This document shows positions 57,348 to 64,000 of a stretch of DNA of 64,000 nt, piece after piece. The stretch covers positions 62,001 to 126,000 of the forward strand of contig NZ_JAPNLH010000011.1 of assembly GCF_026627425.1 (NCBI RefSeq), read 5' to 3'. How positions within the stretch are numbered: the stretch's first letter is position 1; every line of letters starts with the position of its first letter. The DNA is from Arthrobacter endolithicus (GTDB lineage: Bacteria > Actinomycetota > Actinomycetes > Actinomycetales > Micrococcaceae). The notes under the pieces are model-generated. The model had not been told where the DNA came from, searched no databases, and saw nothing but the letters and a program-made list of their open reading frames with translations. The translations under genes were made by a program, and so were the position numbers.

Positions 57348-58112
57348 ATGAATAACGCGCTTTCAACGGCATTAGCCGACGTCATCACCTTTGTTCCGAA
57401 GCTCATTTTCTTCTTCATCATCCTGATTATCGGCTGGATCATCGCCAAGCTCATTGAAAAAGCCCTCTCCAAGGTCCTGCAAAAAGTCGGCTTCGACAAA
57501 GCGGTCGAACGCGGTGGCATCAAGAAGGCACTGGAGAAGAGCAAGTTCGATGCTTCATCCATTGTGGGCAAAATCGTCTACTACTTCATTTTGTTGTTCG
57601 TCCTTGAACTGGCGTTCGGGGTGTTCGGCCCTAACCCGATCAGCACCCTGCTGACCGGCATCATCGCCTACCTGCCGCTGGTCTTCGTGGCGATCATCAT
57701 CATCGTCATCACCTTCGCCATTGCAGCGGCGGTGCGCGAATTGATCGTCAATATGCTCGGCGGCCTCTCTTACGGCAAGATGCTGGCCAACGTCGCCAGC
57801 GCCTTCATCATCTTCCTGGGCGTCATCGCGGCCCTAAATCAGATGCAGATCGCGGTCACCGTGACCACGCCGATCCTGATCGCCGTTCTGGCCATCGTCG
57901 CCGGAGTGGTTATCGTCGGAGCCGGCGGTGGGCTGATCAAGCCCATGCAGGCCCGCTGGGAAAGTTACCTGTCCAAGGCCGAAGAAGAGGCACCCCAAAT
58001 CAAGGAGCAGGCCAAAAATGCTCCCAGCGTGAAGGACCAGGCACAGCAGGCCAAGAACAAAGCCCAACACAGCCAACATTCCGGCAACAACAAGGGTGCC
58101 CACCGCATCTGA
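57348..58112 (+). CDS. CmpX-like conserved TM-helix membrane protein
   Basis: A 254-residue protein with about four or five helices and the conserved TM helix repeat (LIFFFIILIIGWIIAKLIEKAL; LVFVAIIIIVITFAIAAAVRELI) found in CmpX and MscS-related proteins. The region after the first helix (LSKVLQKVGFDKAVERGGIKKALEKS) is typical. No MscS pore domain follows; the C-terminus is a Gln/Lys/Asn-rich tail (QAQQAKNKAQHSQHSGNN). Likely membrane-stress related by neighbourhood. Confidence 0.85.
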   Translation: MNNALSTALADVITFVPKLIFFFIILIIGWIIAKLIEKALSKVLQKVGFDKAVERGGIKKALEKSKFDASSIVGKIVYYFILLFVLELAFGVFGPNPISTLLTGIIAYLPLVFVAIIIIVITFAIAAAVRELIVNMLGGLSYGKMLANVASAFIIFLGVIAALNQMQIAVTVTTPILIAVLAIVAGVVIVGAGGGLIKPMQARWESYLSKAEEEAPQIKEQAKNAPSVKDQAQQAKNKAQHSQHSGNNKGAHRI

Positions 58113-58195
58113 TGGGCAAACCTATTGGGGAATTTGGCCCCATCACCACAACCCCAGGGATCATCCAGGTCCCATCTATAAATAGGAGTATTGCA

Positions 58196-59035
58196 ATGAT
58201 TAGTACAGATCAGATCCAGGAACTGCTTAACAGCGGCGGAACCGTCGTCGGCGGGGACGGCGAGAAAATCGGCAAGATCGGCCAGGTCTACCTGGACGAC
58301 GAAACCGGCAAACCCGAATGGGTCACGACGAAGACCGGGCTGTTCGGCGGTTCGGAGACCTTCATTCCGCTGGCCGAAGGCACCATCGACGGTGACACCA
58401 TCAGGGTCCCGTACGATAAAGACACGGTCAAAAACGCTCCCCGGATGGACGACGCCGAAGGGCACCTCAGCAAGGATCAGGAGGCAGCCCTCTATGAGTA
58501 CTACGGCATGGCCTATACGGAACGGACCTCGGATTCCGGGCTTCCCGCCGGTGGGGCCCCGCAGCAGACGACCGGAGAGCGGAAAGACCTCTCCGGTGAG
58601 TCCGGCGTGCAGGGTCGTGACACGTCCGGACCGACCACCGATGACGCGATGACGCGTTCGGAGGAGCGCTTGAATATTGGCACGGAAAAGGTCGAGACCG
58701 GCAGGGCCCGGTTGCGTAAATACGTGGTGACGGAAAACGTTTCCGTGACCGTCCCGGTAAGCCATGAGGAGGTTCGGATCGAGCGCGAGCCCATCACAGA
58801 AGCCAACCGTGGTGCCGCGATGGCCGGAGGTGACCTCACCTCCGAAGAGCACGAAGTCACGCTCCACGCAGAACGGCCGGTGGTGGAGAAGGAAACCGTC
58901 CCGGTGGAACGTGTCCGGCTCGGCACCGAAACCGTGACAGAGAACCATGAAGTAAACGAAGAAGTCCGTAAGGAACAAATCGACACCGACGCTGGCACGG
59001 ATACCACCAAAGGTGGGGAGGACAGGAAACACTAG
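58196..59035 (+). CDS. PRC-barrel / DUF2382 stress protein, intact copy
   Basis: A 279-residue protein. The N-terminal PRC-barrel covers about 1-85 (MISTDQIQELLNSGGTVVG, IGKIGQVYLDDETGKPEWV, GGSETFIPLAEG, DTIRVPYDKDTVK). A linker follows, then a C-terminal DUF2382 repeat pair about 160-265 (RSEERLNIGTEKVETGRARL, VSVTVPVSHEEVRIEREPI; ERPVVEKETVPVERVRLGT). Homologous YsnF-type proteins are stress-induced. The ATG at 58196 has AGGAG 9 bases upstream. It is the reference for the two broken copies. Confidence 0.93.
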   Translation: MISTDQIQELLNSGGTVVGGDGEKIGKIGQVYLDDETGKPEWVTTKTGLFGGSETFIPLAEGTIDGDTIRVPYDKDTVKNAPRMDDAEGHLSKDQEAALYEYYGMAYTERTSDSGLPAGGAPQQTTGERKDLSGESGVQGRDTSGPTTDDAMTRSEERLNIGTEKVETGRARLRKYVVTENVSVTVPVSHEEVRIEREPITEANRGAAMAGGDLTSEEHEVTLHAERPVVEKETVPVERVRLGTETVTENHEVNEEVRKEQIDTDAGTDTTKGGEDRKH

Positions 59036-59720
59036 CGGTCATTTCCTGTCCTGGAACGGGTCAGACCGACCAGGCCCAGCCCGACCTGCCCGACAAGGTC
59101 GATGCAGATAGGGACTCGGGCTGCTCAGCAAGCTCGGCGTCAATCCGAACGACCTGATGGGCAAACTCCCCCGTCTCGGCGGCTAACGTGAAATTGCCCA
59201 CGAAAAGTCAGTCCGGTGATGCACGCAATCCGTCGGAGCACCCGTCCCGCTTCCTTGTGGGAGCGGGACGGGTGCGCCTGCGTCAGCGCCGCTACCGCAG
59301 TCCAACGATTGCTGGCGTTTTACCCCGCACAAGGGCAGGCTCGTGTTGCCGCGGAACGGTCGGGTAGGTCTTTTTTCGCAACAGATCCTCACGTCACGGA
59401 ATATTATCGCTGGAAGGTTTATTGCCGCCGTGTTGAGCGGCCTCGACCACCAGGTGAAGCACCGTTTGTTCCCGGACAATCATGCAGCCGTCCCACCTAC
59501 GCCGGGCCCGCAATTTATTGGTGACCACTGCATCAGACGCGACGTCCTTAACAGTGAAACGTGCCTGCTTGCTCCTACGGCATTGTGGTGTGCTATCCCA
59601 ACGCTGTGAGGCTTTCGGTAGCTGACCCGTACATGTGTCCACTGTTAAAAAACCGCCAAAGTCGATAGCAGCACGGACGGCGACCATACTCAACCTCGAA
59701 GTGAAAGACGGAACGATCGT
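59036..59720. other. Long intergenic region with a decayed gene end
   Basis: About 685 bases. Near the start a frame reads TGQTDQAQPDLPDKVDADR and, after a one-base shift, LLSKLGVNPNDLMGKLPRLG to a TAA at about 59184, apparently the C-terminus of a lost gene. A strong hairpin follows at 59238-59275. The remainder shows only short open frames without family features. Confidence 0.45.
59238..59275. terminator. 14-bp hairpin
   Basis: GCACCCGTCCCGCT (59238-59251) and its exact complement (59262-59275) flank a 10-base loop. It lies about 50 bases after the decayed reading frame and may terminate the DUF2382 transcript. Confidence 0.8.
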
Positions 59721-59948
59721 ATGGATAAGAACGACCCACTTTGTGTGAGTGTTGCAGCCTCCGAACTGGAGCTCGCCGAGTTCCGGCGCGATACGGCGGC
59801 TCTTGCTCTGGAAGCCGCCGTCATGGCGGCCTTAACCGCAGGCGTGTCTTTGACTGCGGTCGCACGGGCAGCTTTGATGACGGAACCCATGATCAGGGCA
59901 ATCGAAAAGCAGGCGTGGGAAAGCGCGGCGATACCAGCTGTCGACTAA
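59721..59948 (+). CDS. Small hypothetical protein, possible helix-turn-helix
   Basis: A 75-residue protein, mostly helical and Ala-rich. The stretch TAGVSLTAVARAALMTEPMI has the spacing of a helix-turn-helix (AxxAGVSLTAVARA..), so DNA binding is possible but unproved. ATG start with only a weak purine-rich leader. No partner genes; a minus-strand operon ends about 200 bases downstream. Confidence 0.5.
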   Translation: MDKNDPLCVSVAASELELAEFRRDTAALALEAAVMAALTAGVSLTAVARAALMTEPMIRAIEKQAWESAAIPAVD

Positions 59949-60107
59949 CCCAAGAGGGCGCCCGGCCTCATCTTTCCTGCGCGGGAACGTGACTCGGCAT
60001 TGGGAACCCGGCCCATAGAGGTGCTTCAGGATCACCGCAAGTCAGCGCCCCGATCCGGTGATAATCAGCTCCAGATGCGACAAAGCCGATGACATATATG
60101 CGGCAAA

Positions 60108-60143
60108 GCCGGCCATCCCACAGACAATCGGGGGATGGCCGGC
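60108..60143 (-). terminator. Terminator of the DUF3618 operon
   Basis: GCCGGCCATCCC (60108-60119) and its complement (60132-60143) flank a 12-base loop. On the minus strand a short TTT follows. It lies 11 bases past the DUF3618 stop. Confidence 0.8.
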
Positions 60144-60154
60144 CAATTGCGGTG

Positions 60155-60751
60155 TCAGGCCTGCTGGATGTTGTCCTTGGCGTCGGAGGCCCGGTCCTTG
60201 ACGTCAGCGACCGCGGTCTGGCTTTCGGTTTTGACGTTGTCGGTGGCGTCAGCGGCGGTGGCCTTGACGTTTTCCATGGCTTCCTGGACTGGTTCCTTGA
60301 GTCCTTCGGCCACGTGTTTGGCAGCCTCGGTCAGTTCCGTGGTGAGTGGTTCCGCGGCCGCCTTGAGCGCGTCGGCGGCTTCGCGTTCCTTCTGGCTGGC
60401 CGGGATCAGGGAGGACACGAGCAGGCCGGCGCCAAAGGCGATCAGCCCGGCGGCGAGCGGGTTTCCCGGTGTTTTGCTCGTCATCTGGGCCGGTGTATCC
60501 CTGATCGCAGAGCTAGCATCGTCGAGGTTCCCGCTGGTGATTCCAGCGGCTGAGTGTAGGTTTCCCGAGGAATGCTCCGCCGCTCCCATGACTTTGTCTC
60601 TCACCCCGAAAACTGCGTCTTTGACTTTGTCGGTCTGTCTTTGCACGATGTGCGACGGGGTGACTTTGTCTGCCACCGCGTCGACGTGGGTGCCGAGGCG
60701 CGCGCGGGTAGCTTCGATATCTGCCCGGAGGGCATCTGGATTTTCACTCAT
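60155..60751 (-). CDS. DUF3618 domain membrane protein
   Basis: A 198-residue protein with the DUF3618 opening (NPDALRADIEATRARLGTHVDAVADKV), a single hydrophobic helix (AAGLIAFGAGLLVSSLIPA, about 118-136) and a long Ala/Glu/Lys amphipathic C-terminus resembling LEA or apolipoprotein-type helices. Last gene of a three-gene minus-strand operon with a holin-X protein. Members are often found in stress- or envelope-associated clusters. Function unknown. Confidence 0.88.
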   Translation of the reverse strand: MSENPDALRADIEATRARLGTHVDAVADKVTPSHIVQRQTDKVKDAVFGVRDKVMGAAEHSSGNLHSAAGITSGNLDDASSAIRDTPAQMTSKTPGNPLAAGLIAFGAGLLVSSLIPASQKEREAADALKAAAEPLTTELTEAAKHVAEGLKEPVQEAMENVKATAADATDNVKTESQTAVADVKDRASDAKDNIQQA

Positions 60752-60769
60752 CGTGGTTTCCTTGCTGAT

Positions 60770-61183
60770 CTAAGAGTTGGGTTTGAGGGTGGGCGGGATT
60801 TCCTGCAGGGTCTCGGTAGTCTGGGGCAGGCCCTTGACGGCTTTGAGTTCTTTTCGGCCCATAGAGGCCAGAACGACGGCAACGATTCCCCAAATGACCG
60901 CAACAACTACGCCGGACCAGCCCAGCCCCCACAGGGTCCCGAGCGCCCACCAGAGCGCCAGGGACAAAAAGACAAGCACGAAGTGACCGGCGACTCCGGC
61001 TCCGGCCAACATTCCGATGCCCTTCCCGGCACGGGTAGCGGACTCCTTGAGTTCGACCTTAGCCAACTCAACTTCCTGGCGCATCAGGGTGGACATATCC
61101 CGTGTGACGTCCCCCAGTAGCTCACCCAGGGACGAGGATTCCGCCTTAGCGTGGTCGCCGGCAACAGGCATTTCGCTGCTCAT
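60770..61183 (-). CDS. Phage-holin superfamily (holin-X, DUF1469-like) membrane protein
   Basis: A 137-residue protein. The N-terminal helix LGELLGDVTRDMSTLMRQEVELAKVELKE is followed by two membrane helices (GMLAGAGVAGHFVLVFLSLALWW; GWSGVVVAVIWGIVAVVLA) and a short tail with PQTTETLQEIPPTLKPNS, as in the actinobacterial holin-X family. The family name does not imply a prophage: no phage genes are near. Its start overlaps the upstream gene stop by 4 bases. Confidence 0.88.
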   Translation of the reverse strand: MSSEMPVAGDHAKAESSSLGELLGDVTRDMSTLMRQEVELAKVELKESATRAGKGIGMLAGAGVAGHFVLVFLSLALWWALGTLWGLGWSGVVVAVIWGIVAVVLASMGRKELKAVKGLPQTTETLQEIPPTLKPNS

Positions 61184-62016
61184 CGACGACCACCACCAAA
61201 AGGATCATCGTGCAGCGGATCTACGGGCTGCAGCGGGTCAGTCACCACCGGCTCGGAATACCAGCGGTCCTGCCCGCCGAACGCTGGCTGTGCGGACGTT
61301 CCTGCCGGGTCCGGAAGGGTCGTGTCGGCGGCGCCCGCCTTCGCCACTTGAACCGTCGGACTCTCGACCGGGACCGGCGGTACCGCCCTGCCGGTATCCG
61401 GAACCCGGGCGGGGGGTGTAGTTGGGCCGGTATCTTCTGCCCGGGCGCCGGCTGGTTCGGGTGCACCTGCACTGAGGCTGCGAGTGAGCCTGCCCGCCAA
61501 GACACCGGCTCCCGCGGCAAGCAGCAGGAAGGTCCCGGGCTTCTGCCGGGCAAAGGACTTCACCTCGCTCAACAACGAACCGGGATCCCGGCCCTCCAGC
61601 CACGATGCAGCGATCGCGGTACGCTCAGCGGCCTGGCGCACCAGGTCGGTGGCTACCCCAGGCTGATCGGCAGAAGAGACCATGGAGTGCAGTTCCGTCG
61701 AAACGGATCGCAGGCCCTCGGCGACCTTCTGCTGCTGGGTCCCTGCCTGGTCAGTGAGATCAGACTTCGCCTGCGCCAAAAGGTCCCGTGCGTTGGTCTT
61801 GACCTCCGCGGCGACGTTGGCTGCCTCGGATTTGGCCGTGTCCGTGACATTCTGCACGGCGTCAGTGGCGTGGCGGGCAACCTTTCCGGCTTCGTCTTTG
61901 GCCGTCTCCGGCGTGGAGGGGGAGTCCTCCGCGGCAGCGGATCCTGCGGCCTCGGTAGGCGGATGCCCGCCCGTGGAAACCGGGGAGGGGGTCTGGGGCC
62001 AGGAGTTCTCTGTCAT
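61180..62016 (-). CDS. Ala-rich helical protein with one membrane segment
   Basis: A 278-residue protein. Residues about 30-125 form repeated amphipathic helices (NVTDTAKSEAANVAAEVKTN, DLLAQAKSDLTDQAGTQQQK) similar to LEA/apolipoprotein-type proteins. A hydrophobic segment GTFLLLAAGAGVLAGRLTRSL lies near 165-185, then a Pro-rich disordered tail ends DDPFGGGRR. First gene of the holin-X/DUF3618 operon. No enzymatic motif. Confidence 0.7.
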   Translation of the reverse strand: MTENSWPQTPSPVSTGGHPPTEAAGSAAAEDSPSTPETAKDEAGKVARHATDAVQNVTDTAKSEAANVAAEVKTNARDLLAQAKSDLTDQAGTQQQKVAEGLRSVSTELHSMVSSADQPGVATDLVRQAAERTAIAASWLEGRDPGSLLSEVKSFARQKPGTFLLLAAGAGVLAGRLTRSLSAGAPEPAGARAEDTGPTTPPARVPDTGRAVPPVPVESPTVQVAKAGAADTTLPDPAGTSAQPAFGGQDRWYSEPVVTDPLQPVDPLHDDPFGGGRR

Positions 62017-62582
62017 CGTTGCTCTCTTTCAGGAAGGGTCCGCCTGCGACTATTACAGGCGGTGCAGGATGAATTAGTAAGCAAGGTTACTACGTAGATA
62101 TTAGCCACACTCAGGGGTTGTTCCGCAAGACCTGCCGCGCCCGGCTCCCCGTTGGGACCCACAGCGGACAACATGCTCCAACAGGACCCCATCGAAGGTC
62201 CACTCAGGAGTAGTGGAAGTATCCCTCTCCTCCGAAGGGGAAAATGCCGGGCCCGGTCCCTTGCGATGCCGGCGCGCCAAGCTTTCGACGTACCAAGTCC
62301 CAAGGACCGGCACCGGTTCCGCCGAGAACACCTCCTTCCCCTGACTCACCTTCAAAGGACTCAGGTCGGACGTATGCTCCGCGCGAACAGGCTGGGGCCG
62401 AGGGAGCCCTCCACAGCCCAACTCCGGCATTCCTGCCGGAGTCCGTGGGGCGGGATGGCTGCCTCGTTCCTCTGGGTATTCCGCCACCGTCGAAGTAGTA
62501 AGTGTGCTTGCCCAAATCTGGCGAAGCATGCTTTTCTGTTCTGTGAGTCCTGCATGTCACGATGAGTCGAAGGCGAGCACCC
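62017..62582. other. Divergent intergenic region
   Basis: About 565 bases between the start of the minus-strand operon and the third DUF2382 copy. It probably holds promoters for both, the AT-rich stretch 62060-62105 being likely for the operon. A 9-bp hairpin with a TTCC loop lies at 62421-62442. No gene is supported. Confidence 0.5.
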
Positions 62583-63373
62583 ATGATCACCTCGGAAAAC
62601 ATCGACACAGTCCTCAGCGGGGGCGGAAACGTCGTCCCACAGGACGGAGGCGAGATCGGCAGTATCGGCCAGGTCTACCTGGACGACGAGAGGGCGAGCC
62701 CAGCTGGGTGACGGCGAGGACGGGATTCTCTGGCGGATCTGAGACCCTCGCACCCTCCGACACTCGGGCGTACGCGGGAACGACATCGTCGTCCCTATAC
62801 CAAAGACATGGTCAAGGACGCTCTATCGTCGAGGAGGACGGCCATATCGAGCCTTCCGACGAAATCCGTCTCTTCGAGTCCTACCAGCTCACCGGGAGTC
62901 GGGACCCCGTTAACCTCACCGAAGGCACCGAAAGCAAGCCTCTCACGGGAACCCGGACGTCCGGACAGGACCTTACCGGGACCGGGACCGGGACCGGAGC
63001 AGAGTCGGCGGTTCGCTAGGAAGAGCGGCTGCGGGTCGGAACCGAGCAGAACGAGGCCGGGCGCGTCCGGTTGCGCAAGTACGTCGTAACCGAAAACGTC
63101 ACCAAGACCGTACCGGTCCAGCGCGAAGAAATTCGCCTCAAACGGGTACCGATCACCGGAGAAGACGCCGAACCTGCGGCAGGTTCGGCCGAGATCGGCG
63201 AGGGCGTCCAGGAGGTAGTCCTCCACGAAGAACGGCTCGTCGTCGAAAAGGAACCCGTCCCGGTCGAAAACGTTTGTCTGGGCCAGGAAACCGTCACGAA
63301 AGAGCACACCCTGAATGAGAAAGTCCGCAAGGAGCAAGTCGACGTCGACGGCGCCGACGGGTCCCCGGCCTAA
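62583..63373 (+). pseudogene. PRC-barrel / DUF2382 stress protein, copy 3, several frameshifts plus amber
   Basis: The start reads MITSENIDTVLSGGGNVV.. IGSIGQVYLDDE, then shifts frame at about 62693 to GEPSWVTARTGFSGGSETL. It shifts again through a segment spelling VRGNDIVV and YTKDMVKDA, returns as IVEEDGHIEPSDEIRLFESY and meets TAG at 63017-63019, where the intact copy has Ser before EERL. It then reads EERLRVGTEQNEAGRVRLRK to a TAA at 63371-63373. At least three single-base shifts are needed. The C-terminal DUF2382 part is otherwise uninterrupted for 117 codons. Confidence 0.85.
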
Positions 63374-63509
63374 CATGCGGAGCATCCCGGTGAGGCGGCC
63401 CGGTATTGTCCGGGCCCGGTTCACCGCTTTTAGACGACCGTCAGCGGCCCTGGCCGCCGAGCTGATAAGGAGTCGTGATGCTGACGACGCTCGCCACCGG
63501 GGTCGGGAC

Positions 63510-63905
63510 ATGATCCCCGGGTTTGGTAACGGCCCATGGGAGACCTACCAGTCACTGTCCCTTGGCGCCCGGTTTTTTGATCGACCCCCGATGGCGCTGC
63601 TCACCGTCGGGGCCGAAACCCTGCTGCTGGGCAAAGACAGCCATGCAGAACAGGGCATTTTGCTCCCGCCGTTGAACAGTAACCATGTCCTGGACCGGGA
63701 GCCGGCAAAGGTGATCGATTTCCTCAGCCCGTCGTCAGATCACCCACCCCCTCCACAGGGCCACACCATGAACCAGACCCAGAACCGTGCGGTCCCTCGC
63801 CCCCCGGCACCGGAAACGACAAAAAGGTCAACATCGACGTCAACTGGTGCCCGGAGGCGGCCGCCGCCAGAAAACCTTCTTCCCACAGAGCGACCCGGCG
63901 GATGA
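63510..63905 (+). CDS. Hypothetical open frame, doubtful
   Basis: 131 codons from an ATG: MIPGFGNGPWETYQSLSLGA.. then a low-complexity Pro/Thr/Ser/Arg tail. The first 80 residues look protein-like (RFFDRPPMALLTVGAETLLLGKD), the rest does not. An AAGGAG ribosome site at about 63468 serves an 11-codon frame that stops where this one starts, so the real gene may be frameshifted. No family recognised. Confidence 0.3.
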   Translation: MIPGFGNGPWETYQSLSLGARFFDRPPMALLTVGAETLLLGKDSHAEQGILLPPLNSNHVLDREPAKVIDFLSPSSDHPPPPQGHTMNQTQNRAVPRPPAPETTKRSTSTSTGARRRPPPENLLPTERPGG

Positions 63906-64000
63906 AATTCCCACACCTCCGCGGACCAAGAGGGCATCCGGCCGGAACAGTCAGCTGCCGCGGACGCCTTGCCATCGATTTCTTCCGAAAGCGTGACGAG

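Noticed and set aside
59394-59693. 99-codon minus-strand frame MSMVAVRAAIDFGG..
   Set aside because: Reads fairly protein-like at the start but has no ribosome site, homology signature or coding partner. Left as noncoding.
60770-61183. Prophage suggested by a holin-family protein
   Set aside because: Holin-X proteins are common chromosomal genes in actinobacteria; no capsid, tail, integrase or lysin genes are nearby.

Overview
The window is a stretch of a high-GC actinobacterial chromosome. The gene order and protein signatures fit the Micrococcaceae (Arthrobacter-like): rpmF-rnc-mutM, smc, ftsY, amtB-glnB, ffh, rpsP-khpA-rimM-trmD-rplS-lepB-lepB-rnhB-DUF2469-yraN, a cysteine-free L32, DUF3515, DUF222/HNH and many GTG/TTG starts. 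The genus is inferred from synteny and protein style, not from a marker-gene search. I see no rRNA, tRNA, CRISPR array, intact insertion sequence or replication origin.

Layout. (1) 0-10 kb is a cell-surface and exopolysaccharide region: an acyltransferase cut by the window edge, a decayed beta-helix fragment, a lipoprotein, a class E sortase with a small membrane partner, a convergent LAYTG-anchored protein (the likely sortase substrate), then a minus-strand polysaccharide cluster of DUF4012 protein, polyprenyl-phosphate sugar transferase, tyrosine phosphatase and tyrosine autokinase. (2) 10-25 kb carries DUF3515, VanZ, thiL, DAK2, recG, rsmD, wecB, DUF222/HNH, a spermidine-synthase-like protein, an aminotransferase, coaD, DUF177, rpmF, rnc and mutM. 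(3) 25-30 kb is a long-chain olefin cluster, oleA - oleBC (fused) - oleD, lying between mutM and smc. (4) 30-53.7 kb is mostly housekeeping: smc, MFS transporter, ftsY, amtB-glnB, zwf, ffh, thiC behind a TPP riboswitch, then the rpsP-to-yraN block. (5) 53.7-64 kb is accessory: comM is broken just after yraN, followed by an amidohydrolase and a stress/envelope region with Asp23/Gls24, a CmpX-like membrane protein, three PRC-barrel/DUF2382 paralogues (one intact, two decayed) and a DUF3618/holin-X/helical-protein operon.

Two patterns cut across the window. First, conserved enzymes repeatedly carry extra in-frame, low-complexity, often tandemly repeated segments in loops or linkers: ThiL, RecG, MutM, OleBC, SMC hinge, MFS loop, G6PDH N-terminus, TrmD, RNase HII. 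The repeat units are multiples of three bases; intergenic tandem repeats of other lengths (16 bp x3, 34 bp x2) also occur. Second, several accessory genes are readable but broken (beta-helix fragment, comM, two DUF2382 genes), each with an in-frame amber codon.

I found no clearly new multi-gene system. The best candidates for follow-up are the repeat-driven insertions into essential enzymes, the DUF2382 stress region, a dispersed palindromic repeat found in two convergent intergenic gaps, and a probable ATT start codon in the DUF177 gene.
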